From contig NZ_FONG01000028.1 of NCBI RefSeq assembly GCF_900112845.1, forward strand, positions 1 to 64,000: a DNA stretch of 64,000 nt. Reading direction: 5' to 3'. Positions within the stretch are counted from its first letter, which is position 1; each line of letters begins with the position of its first letter. Position numbers and translations under genes: made by a program. Shown in pieces: positions 27,001-34,535 of the stretch. Origin of the DNA: Actinacidiphila alni. GTDB taxonomy: Bacteria; Actinomycetota; Actinomycetes; Streptomycetales; Streptomycetaceae. A model generated the notes under the pieces. It was not told the DNA's origin and made no database searches. It worked only from the letters and a program-made list of their open reading frames with translations.

Positions 27001-27080
27001 CGAACTATCGCACCGTGACGACGCCGCACACCGCCGGATCACCACAAGTGGCGCACACCGATTCTTCATACGACCGGCCA

Positions 27081-27206
27081 CTGTCCAGTGCCGCCGTCAC
27101 GCGTTCGGGCGCCCAGTTGGCCTCCGCCCTCGCCCACGTCCACGCCGACGGGATCATTCACCGGGCAGCCGCTCAGGAAGTGCTGCGGAGGCCCTCACGG
27201 CGTTGA
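27081..27206 (+). pseudogene. Fragment of a Hanks-type Ser/Thr protein kinase
   Basis: Frame +3 reads 'GAQLASALAHVHADGIIHR', matching kinase subdomains VIa-VIb just before the catalytic HRDLKP motif. The next residues ('AAAQEVLRRPSRR' then stop) are unrelated and the catalytic Asp is absent. No start or other kinase part is near. About 28 codons of homology remain. Confidence 0.6.
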
Positions 27207-27467
27207 TTGCGCGTCGTCCGGGTCGTCCGCGTCGTCCTGTGGGTCGCGCACGGCGGGGAGCGCGTCGGCCGGGAGGCGGACCACGGTTTCACCGTCCGGA
27301 ATCCCGGGCGTGTGCCCGGGGGCGGGCCGTTCGGCGCCCGCCGTACGGGCGGCCGGGTCGGCGTCGGCATACTCGACGATCAGGTCGCCGTTGGACGTGT
27401 CGCGCCACACGGTGGGCGGTTCGTCGGAGGGACTGGCCGGGGCGACGCCCAGGAACTCCGCATCCAT
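27195..27467 (-). CDS. Small acidic hypothetical protein
   Basis: A 90-residue acidic protein starting 'MDAEFLGVAPASPSDEPPTV' with 'TVWRDTSNGDLIVEYADADP' in the middle and an Asp-rich tail ('DPQDDADDPDD'). ATG 27467 follows a strong GGAGGAGAGGG site. Good ribosome site and codon bias support a real gene; no family is recognised. It is downstream of the LAL regulator on the same strand but 380 bp away. Confidence 0.6.
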   Translation of the reverse strand: MDAEFLGVAPASPSDEPPTVWRDTSNGDLIVEYADADPAARTAGAERPAPGHTPGIPDGETVVRLPADALPAVRDPQDDADDPDDAQSTP

Positions 27468-27850
27468 GGTGCCCTCTCCTCCGCGCGGCGTGCACAACGA
27501 TTCTCCTGACCGTCACCATCCGCGGGTGACTGGTCAAGGACTTCTCGCCCGGGCGGTCCGCAAGCGGTGTCCGCGCGACCGGGAGATCAGAGTGCGACAC
27601 CTTCCGCGAGCTGTCAACGAACGCGCGGGCCGGGCCGGGCGGAGGGTGGGGCGCCCCGCGTCCGCAGCCCTTGCCCGGGGCGCCCCATGGGTGACCGTGT
27701 CCGTCCGCGGGGGACGCATCTGCCGGACTCGATCACCCCATCGGACCGGGTGCCCCGCCGCGAGAGGCATGTGCTCGAACCCCGCCTCGAACAGACGGCT
27801 CGTGCGGATGAACCGGCCGACCGGGCGGCGCTGCGCCGCGGGGCGTACCT
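27468..27850. other. 383-bp intergenic region with twin GGGGCGCCCC palindromes
   Basis: No gene is visible. Two copies of the palindrome GGGGCGCCCC lie at 27648-27657 and 27677-27686 and can pair as an 11-bp stem (27647-27687). It could be the terminator of the LAL regulator gene, whose stop is 160 nt away, or a protein-binding pair. Confidence 0.45.
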
Positions 27851-30800
27851 TCAGCCGTCGATCGGGGTCAGGTGAGCGGCGAAGGACGCGCGATCGGGAT
27901 GGCCTGTCTTGCGCAGCAGACTCGCGACGTGCTTCTCGGCCGTACGGGGCGAGATGTGCAGCTCTTCCGCGATGCCCCTGTTGCTGGCCCGCCGCACCAG
28001 CAGTCGGGCCACGTCGAACTCCCGTACCGTGATGCCGAGTCGTCTCAGATGCGCGGGCACGACCTCCACGCCGACGCGTCGTTGCCGCAACGGTTCGCCC
28101 ATGCCGCGCAGCAGTCCGCGGCAGGCTTTGGCGGCCTCGGGGAGCGCCGCGGAGTGGAAGAACTCTTCGGCCTCCTGGAGCCAGCCGACCGGATCACCCC
28201 AGCCGTCCTCATGGGCCGCTTCGGCCACGAGCCGAAGTCCGAGGTGACGTGCCAGTGGGTAGGGCTCGGCGGCCGCACACGCGGCGCGAGTGGCGGCGTC
28301 GGCCTCGCCGGGCCGACCCTCCCGACCGAGCAGTACCGCGTGGGCGAGTCCGGTGAACACGCGATTCCAGCGGTCCCCGGCGGATGTCACGGCGTTTGCG
28401 CGCAGGCGGGCGCGACCCAGCCGGCCCGCGAGGACATCGAGCAGGACGCGGGGCCCGAACCGGCCGGAGCCGCGGCCGGCCGGGACGGCGGCGTCCAGGG
28501 CGGAGGCCCGTATCCACTCCTGTTCCGCGGACGCCCGGTCCTCGGTCAGCAGATAGCACAGGGCGCGGGCATGACCGTGCGCCAGCGCCCGTACGCCGGG
28601 CATGTGGCCGGCGACGGTCTCGAGACGGTCGAGGATTTCAGCGAGGGCATCCAGGTCTCCGCGATGGGCGTGGCGGACGGCGTCGGCGAGCAGCAGCGTG
28701 GGCAGCGCCGCACCGAGCCGTGCGTGCGCCACCTCCGCCGCACCGGGCCGTAACCGCAGGGCGGCGGCGGTGAACTCCCCGCGCCTGCTCTCGTCGACCG
28801 CCAGCGCCGCGTCCGCGTAGGACGCGGCAACCCGCGCTCCCATGCGTGATGCCTGTCGCCGGACCGTCTCCACGCGCTCCCAGCCCCCGTCCCTGCGTGC
28901 GGTCAGACATGCCAGAGCCAGCTCCGCCAGGACTCCTTCGACCGGAAGGCCATGACGCCGGGCGAGGACACAGGCCCTGGTGAGGTGGCTGACGGCGGCC
29001 GGCTCGTCCTCCACCGCCGCGAGCCGGCCGAGCAGGACCAGGGCCCTGCAGTGGACATCGGGTAGTTCGGCGCGGGCGGAGGCCGCGGCCGCGCGGTGCG
29101 CGCAGGCGGCGGCGGTGCGCCACCCGTCCGTGGCCGGCCGGTACGTCTCCACCTGCGCCGCCGCCAGTTCGACGAGGGCGTGGTGCCGGTCATCGCCGAC
29201 GCCTCGCAGCAGGCCGCGCGCCACATCGAGGCGGTGCAGCGCGTCGACCGGACGACCCGCCGCGGCGGTCAGCGCCGCGACGTCCGCCGCCAGTACCGCT
29301 CGCTCGGCCGATGTCACCGTGCCGTCGTCGAGCGCGTCGACCACCCGGCTCAGCGGCGGCAGGAGCTCGAAGCGGCCCGCACACGCCGCCGCTCGGAGCA
29401 ACTGCTCCAGAGCTGCCGCCCGCAGCGCGTTGGCGTCCCCGTCCTCCAGCAGTGAGACGGCCCGCAGCAGCAGGTCGACAGCGCGGTCGACGGCACCGGC
29501 CGCGATCGCCCGGCGACCGGCCTCCTGGTACAGCCGGGCCGCGTGGAGCGGATCGTCGGCGTGCACCGAAAGGTCGGCGGCGCGTTCGCACCAGTCGCCG
29601 GGGAGCCCCGGGTGCAGGGCGTGCAGTGAGGTGAGGGCTCTCCTGGCGTAGCGGATCCGCTCGCCGGGGGTGAGGGAGTCGCGTACCGCCTGAGCCACCG
29701 CGGGATGCCGGAAGGCGAACCAGTCCGTCTCCCGGTCCGGTTCCCACAGATAGGAAGCCGTGCCGGAGCGGAACAGCGCCGCCGACTCGCGGTCCTCGCA
29801 TCCGGTGGCGTGGCGCACGACGGATCCCGGGAAGCGCGCGCCGAACAAGGCGGCGGTGAGGAGCGCGGCCCGGCCCGCCGGCCCGGCACGGTCGGTGCGC
29901 GCCATCACGCTGCGGGTCACGGAGTCCGGAAGCGACGTGGTGCGGCCGTTGATCGCGGCCGGCCCGGCGAGGCCGCGGGCCAGTTCCTCGACCAGCAGGG
30001 GGTTTCCACGGGACGAGGCGACGACGCGGTCGAGGACGGCCGAACCGACCGCGGCGGCGTTGATGCCCAGTCGTACGGCCACCAGCGCCCGTACCGCCGA
30101 CGGGGACAACGGGGGAAGGTCGAGGATGGTCGCCGTGCCGCGCTGGGCGGCTCGTGCCGCCAGGTCGCCGGCCACGCAGTCCGAGCGCCCGCAGGTCAGG
30201 AGCAGCAGGACCGGCTGGTCGGCGATGTTGTCCATCAGGTACTCGACCACGGCCAGCGTCTGCACGTCGGCGTCCTGCAGATCCTCGAGCACCACGAGGC
30301 ATCCTTGCCGGCCGATCACGCCGAACAGCCGCAGCAGTCCCTCGGCGACCACCATGGCCGACGCGCTGCCTTCGCCGTCCGACCCCACCGGGCGGTCCTC
30401 CGGCTGCGCGCCGCTGACGGCCGGGCCACGAAACGCCGCGGAGGCTACGCGCGTCGACCTTGCCGGCGGCCCATCGGCAGTGCGCCGTGCACGGGCCGGG
30501 ACGCGTTCGCCGTCCGGGGCACTCCACGGTCCGGACGCCGCCCAGACGGGCACCACGGCGTCGAGCGCGGCGGCCCACGAGCCCATCGAGCCGCGGGAGG
30601 GGAGCAACCCCTTGCGGGCCAGATGGTGCAGCGCCTCGATCACGGGACGGAACGGCAGGGCCGGAGTGAGCGAGCTGACACCGCCGCGAGCGGTCGCCAT
30701 CCCGGCGGCTGCCGCGGCGGCGAGTGCTTCGGAGGCCAGGCGGCTCTTCCCGACACCCGGCTCCCCGGTCAGGAAGAGCGTCCCGCCGCGCCCGGCCGCG

Positions 30801-30913
30801 GCCGCTGCCAGGACGGTTCGCAGCTGCCGGACTTCGGTGTCCCGACCGATGAGACGTGTGGTCCCGGAGGGAACGGCCGGCGGCTGCGACCGTAAGAGGG
30901 TCACCGGTGACAC
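27851..30913 (-). CDS. LAL-type LuxR-family regulator, probable lanthipeptide cluster activator
   Basis: A roughly 1020-residue ATPase regulator. The N-terminal AAA domain has a Walker A 'GEPGVGKS' (50-57), 'CLVVLEDLQDADVQTLAVVE' as the Walker B region, a long helical-repeat middle, and a C-terminal LuxR HTH ('ISPRTAEKHVASLLRKTGHP'). Two rare TTA codons, residues 7 (30893-30895) and 721 (28751-28753), suggest dependence on the bldA tRNA. The start is uncertain: GTG 30913 lies shortly before the ATPase domain but has no clear ribosome site, and the frame stays open to 31141. It is divergent from the lanthipeptide precursor genes, which it likely controls. Its 3' end matches the fragment at 592-687. 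Confidence 0.85.
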   Translation of the reverse strand: MSPVTLLRSQPPAVPSGTTRLIGRDTEVRQLRTVLAAAAAGRGGTLFLTGEPGVGKSRLASEALAAAAAAGMATARGGVSSLTPALPFRPVIEALHHLARKGLLPSRGSMGSWAAALDAVVPVWAASGPWSAPDGERVPARARRTADGPPARSTRVASAAFRGPAVSGAQPEDRPVGSDGEGSASAMVVAEGLLRLFGVIGRQGCLVVLEDLQDADVQTLAVVEYLMDNIADQPVLLLLTCGRSDCVAGDLAARAAQRGTATILDLPPLSPSAVRALVAVRLGINAAAVGSAVLDRVVASSRGNPLLVEELARGLAGPAAINGRTTSLPDSVTRSVMARTDRAGPAGRAALLTAALFGARFPGSVVRHATGCEDRESAALFRSGTASYLWEPDRETDWFAFRHPAVAQAVRDSLTPGERIRYARRALTSLHALHPGLPGDWCERAADLSVHADDPLHAARLYQEAGRRAIAAGAVDRAVDLLLRAVSLLEDGDANALRAAALEQLLRAAACAGRFELLPPLSRVVDALDDGTVTSAERAVLAADVAALTAAAGRPVDALHRLDVARGLLRGVGDDRHHALVELAAAQVETYRPATDGWRTAAACAHRAAAASARAELPDVHCRALVLLGRLAAVEDEPAAVSHLTRACVLARRHGLPVEGVLAELALACLTARRDGGWERVETVRRQASRMGARVAASYADAALAVDESRRGEFTAAALRLRPGAAEVAHARLGAALPTLLLADAVRHAHRGDLDALAEILDRLETVAGHMPGVRALAHGHARALCYLLTEDRASAEQEWIRASALDAAVPAGRGSGRFGPRVLLDVLAGRLGRARLRANAVTSAGDRWNRVFTGLAHAVLLGREGRPGEADAATRAACAAAEPYPLARHLGLRLVAEAAHEDGWGDPVGWLQEAEEFFHSAALPEAAKACRGLLRGMGEPLRQRRVGVEVVPAHLRRLGITVREFDVARLLVRRASNRGIAEELHISPRTAEKHVASLLRKTGHPDRASFAAHLTPIDG

Positions 30914-31272
30914 GGCAGGGACACGGTGCGATACGCGATGTGCGACAGGTGTTTCCTCATCAGACTCCCGGTGCGCCACAGGTAGGCCGCGGGTGCGCCG
31001 AGTCGGACCCGTCCGGAGGACCGACGGTGCTGTGCCGGCGGTACCGCACGGAGCCACCCGGCCGCAGCGTCGGACTCCTGCGCCGGTACAGCCTGTTCGG
31101 CCGGCTGTGCGAGCACGGTGCGGCTCGCGACGGGCGGCCACTCGCGGACCTCAACTCGTGCCCACGATGACGCATCGGCCCATTCGCCGTCAATGGCACA
31201 CGGTGAGCGGACCACCACCATTCGTGACGGCTCGGTGGTAGTGCCGCATGGGTACCGCCGCGCCGATTTGTG

Positions 31273-31285
31273 GGTAGCGCCTACC
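31273..31285. promoter_or_regulatory. Inverted repeat, possible operator
   Basis: GGTAG-CGC-CTACC, 5-bp arms around 3 nt, about 140 nt upstream of the first precursor. A candidate binding site for the divergent LAL regulator; no second copy was found. Confidence 0.35.
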
Positions 31286-31312
31286 GATGCCTCCGCACCG
31301 GCGTCCGGGTTG

Positions 31313-31338
31313 GCTTGCTGCGCCGACCCGGCCGGTAC
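31313..31338 (+). promoter_or_regulatory. Candidate promoter of the lanthipeptide operon
   Basis: GCTT at 31313-31316, 16-nt spacer, CGGTAC at 31333-31338, giving a leader of about 80 nt. Loose SigB-type match only. Confidence 0.3.
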
Positions 31339-31426
31339 CCATGTCCGCCGGACAGAGAAGGCCCACCCAACGCGAAACGGGGGGCCGACGGAGCCGGGCC
31401 CCCGTCAGCGGTAAAGGAGATCCGTC

Positions 31427-31546
31427 ATGAGCATCCTCGGACTGCAGAAGCTGCAGCCGGCCGTCACCGACAGCGCGGTGGCGGTCATCAGCGCCACCAG
31501 CAGCGGACACGACTGCTGCAAGAGCGGCACCAAGCCGGGCGTCTGA
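31427..31546 (+). CDS. Class III lanthipeptide precursor 1
   Basis: A 39-residue peptide gene. The leader 'MSILGLQKLQPAVTD' carries the ILxLQ motif that class III LanKC enzymes recognise (labyrinthopeptin LabA begins with a similar ILELQ motif). The core 'SAVAVISATSSGHDCCKSG' has Ser22-x2-Ser25-x4-Cys30-Cys31, fitting the labionin/lanthionine pattern Ser-x2-Ser-x2-5-Cys. The tail ends Lys-Pro-Gly-Val. ATG 31427 has AAAGGAG 8 nt upstream. It is followed after 38 nt by a second precursor and then by the LanKC gene. Confidence 0.85.
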   Translation: MSILGLQKLQPAVTDSAVAVISATSSGHDCCKSGTKPGV

Positions 31547-31584
31547 CGCCCCCCATCCACCCTTCGGACACGAGGAGATCGACG

Positions 31585-31704
31585 ATGAGCATTCTGAACC
31601 TGCAGCGCCTGGAGCCGGTTGCCGTCGAGAGCGCGGTGGCGGTCATCAGTTCCACCAGCAGCAGCAGCGACTGCTGCAAGAAGCCCACCCAGCCGGGCGT
31701 CTGA
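31585..31704 (+). CDS. Class III lanthipeptide precursor 2
   Basis: A second 39-residue precursor of identical length. Leader 'MSILNLQRLEPVAVE' keeps ILxLQxLE; the segment 'SAVAVIS' and positions Ser22, Ser25, Cys30, Cys31 match precursor 1, but the core is richer in Ser ('STSSSSDCCKK') and the tail is 'TQPGV'. ATG 31585 follows GAGGAG. Different residues between fixed Ser/Cys positions suggest two related products from one enzyme, or a two-component peptide. A hairpin separates it from the synthetase gene. Confidence 0.85.
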   Translation: MSILNLQRLEPVAVESAVAVISSTSSSSDCCKKPTQPGV

Positions 31705-31711
31705 GTCACAC

Positions 31712-31741
31712 CTGTGCGGAGGCGGACCCGCCTCCGCACAG
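31712..31741 (+). terminator. Attenuating hairpin between precursors and lanKC
   Basis: Perfect 14-bp arms 31712-31725 and 31728-31741 separated by 2 nt, 7 nt after the second precursor stop. Partial termination here would give more precursor mRNA than enzyme mRNA, a common lanthipeptide arrangement. Confidence 0.7.
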
Positions 31742-31817
31742 TCCCGTTCCGCACCCGCCCGACGTCCGTCCCCCGTCCCACCGTGACGGCATCGGCCGAT
31801 GACACCACGAGGCAGAC

Positions 31818-34535
31818 ATGCGCGACGAACGCTGGGTCAACCGCTTTCTCTTCTCCTGGAACGACACACTGTTCTTCGATCCTCTGGACGTCCACTACGA
31901 GCCGCGTGAAGATCACTTCCTCGCCGAGCTGGACGACGCCACGCGTGCGCGATTCCACCGCAACGGCATCTGGTGGAGCCACCGGCACAACGAGGAGCTC
32001 CCCGAACAGGGCTGGAAGATCCACGTCTCGTCGAGCCACCGGACGGTGCGTCAGGTCGCGACGACGGTGATCGGCCATCTCGTCGCACGATCCATCGACT
32101 TCAAGATCGCGCTGGATCTCAACATCTTCGAGATGCTCAACTCCAAGGCGATGGCCCGCGGAAGCGCGGGAAAGCTGATCACGGTCTACCCCGCCGACGA
32201 AGACCAGTTCCGTACGTGTCTCGACGAACTCGCGGCGCTGCTCGAAGGGGCCGAGGGCGCCTACATCCTCTCCGACATGCGGTTCCGCGACAGCAAGGCG
32301 CTCTACTTCCGGTACGGCCAGTTCCTGCCCACGCACACCGTGGACGTGATGGGCCGTCACGTGCCGCACATCACCGGTCCCGAAGGACCGGAGCCGGACG
32401 AGCGGGCCATCGGCTACACCCAGCCGCCGTGGCAGCCGTGGCCCTTCCAGGACTGGAAACCCGCCGACTACGGGGCCGACGACGACGCCGGTCTGCTGGA
32501 CGGCCGGTACCGGGTGGTCGAGGCGCTGCAGTTCTCCAATACCGGTGGTGTCTACAAGGCGGAGGACACCTGGCGCGGGGACAGGACGGTCGTGGTGAAG
32601 GAGGCCCGTCCGCACACCAACATCAATCCACGGCTGGACCAGGATGCCCTGGACATCTCCGACCGCGAGTGGACGTTCCTCACCCGGCTCGGTGACCTGG
32701 CGTCCTTCCCGACCCCGATCAGCAGGTTCCGGCACTGGGAGCACAGCTTCATCGCGGAGGAGTACATCGACGGCAAGGACATCCGGTCGGTGCTGCTGGA
32801 GCGCAATCCCCTGGCGCGGCCGATCCGGACGACCGAGGGATCGCGCGCGTTCCTGCGGATCTACCTGTCCGTCTTCCGCGGCCTGACCCAGGCGGTGCGC
32901 GCGGCGCACGAACGCCATGTCATCCTCGGCGATCTGTCGGCGGCGAACCTGCTGGTCGACACGGACTCCTACACCGTCACCGTGATCGACCTGGAATCGT
33001 GCAGGCTCGCCGAAGCGGACCCCGCGCAGGCGCACCTCGTACAACCCGTCGACCTCTTCACGCCCGGATTCAGCCACTCGCGGCGCCGCTCCAACGCCTC
33101 GCAGTACGAGGACGATCTCTACAGCCTGGCCACGACCATGGCCTACTTCATCTTCCCGATCGCCGCGATGCTGTACCTGCGGGAGGACGTCCTTGCGCTG
33201 TACCGGCTCTTCACCGACCGGCTGGGCTGGCCGTCCGCCGTGCACGACATCCTGACCGGCCTGGCCGAAGGGCGTGTCACGCTCGACGAGGCTCTGGACT
33301 TCCTCACCACCGAGGACGAACTGGTGGCGGCGGTGGTCGACGTGCCGACGCCGGTCCTCGACGAGGCGGCGCTCGGCTTCGCCGAGACCGAGACCTCCGT
33401 CGCCGCGTTCATGGCGGCCGTCGCGGATCCCGGGCGCGAGACCCTCTTCCCCGTCGATCCGTTCGCGCACATCACCAACCCTCTCGGCCTCGGCACGGGG
33501 GCCTGCGGCGTTCTGTGGGCGATGCGGGACTCCGGCGTCCCGATCCGTCCGGAGTGGACGGCGTGGCTGGCGCGCGGGATCGACGGGATCGATGTCGAGG
33601 ACTACGCCGACGGATTCATGAACGGCCTGGCCGGCATCGCGTGGGCCGCCGACACACTCGGCCTGGCGGAACAGGCCGGGACGCTGCTGGCGACAGCCAA
33701 CGAGCGTGCCGTCATGAGCACCGACCACACGTTTTACTACGGTCTGGCCGGAATCGGCATGACCAATCTGCGCTTCCACCTCGAACACGGTGTCCGCGCC
33801 TACCTGGACGCCGCCCGTACGTGCGCGGACCGCTTGGTGGCCCTGGCGCACCACGACGGCGATCTCACCTTCTGGCTCAACGACTTCTCCACGAGGGGGC
33901 CCTTGACCGGCCTCGGCTTCGGACAGGCGGGGGTGGCGCTGTTCCTGCTCAGGATGACGCAGGCGACGGGGGATCGGCAGTACGCCGAGCTGGGAGGCCG
34001 CGCCCTGCGCTGGGAGATGGCGCACGCCGAGACGATCGAGGAAGGCGTGATCATGTTCAAGCACGCCGGAACGATGGAACCGTACGTCGAGGTCGGTTCG
34101 GCCGGTGTGCTCCAGGTCCTGCTCCGCTACGGCCTCATGGACGACGCGCGCGAGGTGGCGCGAGCCCTCGACACCGGCCAATCGGTCCTGCCGGGCTACG
34201 CCTTCGGACTCACCGGCGTGGCCGACGCCCTGTTGGACGCGGCCGAGATGACGGGTGACGCCACCTACCGGCAATGGGCGCTGGGACAACTGGACTATGT
34301 TCGGCGGATCTTCCTGTTCGAGCCTGCCGAGAGGTTCGGACTGCCACGGGAGGAGGGCAGGCGACTGCTCGCGGTCCCGGGGGAGGGGCTGCTGCGCTGC
34401 TCGTGCGACTACCTCACCGGATCCGCGGGCCTCCTGAGAGTTCTGCACCGGCTCAACTCGGGCTCGCGCTCGGACTTCCTCCTCGACCGGCTCGGCGATC
34501 CGGGCCGGCCGGAAACCGCTCGGGTGACCCGATGA
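31818..34535 (+). CDS. Class III lanthipeptide synthetase LanKC
   Basis: A 905-residue trifunctional enzyme that phosphorylates, dehydrates and cyclises the precursors. It has an N-terminal lyase region (about 1-220), a Ser/Thr kinase-like domain (about 230-470) with Lys261 in 'VVVKEARP', Asp372 in 'LGDLSAANLL' and Asp391 in 'VIDLE', and a C-terminal LanC-like alpha-toroid (about 500-905) with seven Gly motifs such as 'GFMNGLAGIAWAA', 'YYGLAGIGM' and 'DYLTGSAGLL'. LanC-type zinc ligands are not seen in their usual places, pointing to class III, not IV. ATG 31818 follows GAGG. The stop overlaps the ABC gene start (ATGA), so the two are translationally coupled. Confidence 0.93.
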   Translation: MRDERWVNRFLFSWNDTLFFDPLDVHYEPREDHFLAELDDATRARFHRNGIWWSHRHNEELPEQGWKIHVSSSHRTVRQVATTVIGHLVARSIDFKIALDLNIFEMLNSKAMARGSAGKLITVYPADEDQFRTCLDELAALLEGAEGAYILSDMRFRDSKALYFRYGQFLPTHTVDVMGRHVPHITGPEGPEPDERAIGYTQPPWQPWPFQDWKPADYGADDDAGLLDGRYRVVEALQFSNTGGVYKAEDTWRGDRTVVVKEARPHTNINPRLDQDALDISDREWTFLTRLGDLASFPTPISRFRHWEHSFIAEEYIDGKDIRSVLLERNPLARPIRTTEGSRAFLRIYLSVFRGLTQAVRAAHERHVILGDLSAANLLVDTDSYTVTVIDLESCRLAEADPAQAHLVQPVDLFTPGFSHSRRRSNASQYEDDLYSLATTMAYFIFPIAAMLYLREDVLALYRLFTDRLGWPSAVHDILTGLAEGRVTLDEALDFLTTEDELVAAVVDVPTPVLDEAALGFAETETSVAAFMAAVADPGRETLFPVDPFAHITNPLGLGTGACGVLWAMRDSGVPIRPEWTAWLARGIDGIDVEDYADGFMNGLAGIAWAADTLGLAEQAGTLLATANERAVMSTDHTFYYGLAGIGMTNLRFHLEHGVRAYLDAARTCADRLVALAHHDGDLTFWLNDFSTRGPLTGLGFGQAGVALFLLRMTQATGDRQYAELGGRALRWEMAHAETIEEGVIMFKHAGTMEPYVEVGSAGVLQVLLRYGLMDDAREVARALDTGQSVLPGYAFGLTGVADALLDAAEMTGDATYRQWALGQLDYVRRIFLFEPAERFGLPREEGRRLLAVPGEGLLRCSCDYLTGSAGLLRVLHRLNSGSRSDFLLDRLGDPGRPETARVTR

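Larger units (their letters stand above)
30914..31426. other. 513-bp divergent control region of the lanthipeptide cluster
   Basis: No gene is seen. It separates the LAL regulator from the precursor genes and contains the inverted repeat at 31273-31285, a SigB-like promoter candidate at 31313-31338 and a GC-rich short hairpin just before the first precursor's ribosome site. Confidence 0.6.

Noticed and set aside
26685..27206. Full 173-codon plus-strand frame as a gene
   Set aside because: Most of it overlaps the anti-sigma gene in antisense; only the short kinase-like tail is credible, and only as a fragment.
31488..34448. 986-codon minus-strand frame opposite LanKC
   Set aside because: Shadow frame; the plus strand carries all LanKC motifs.
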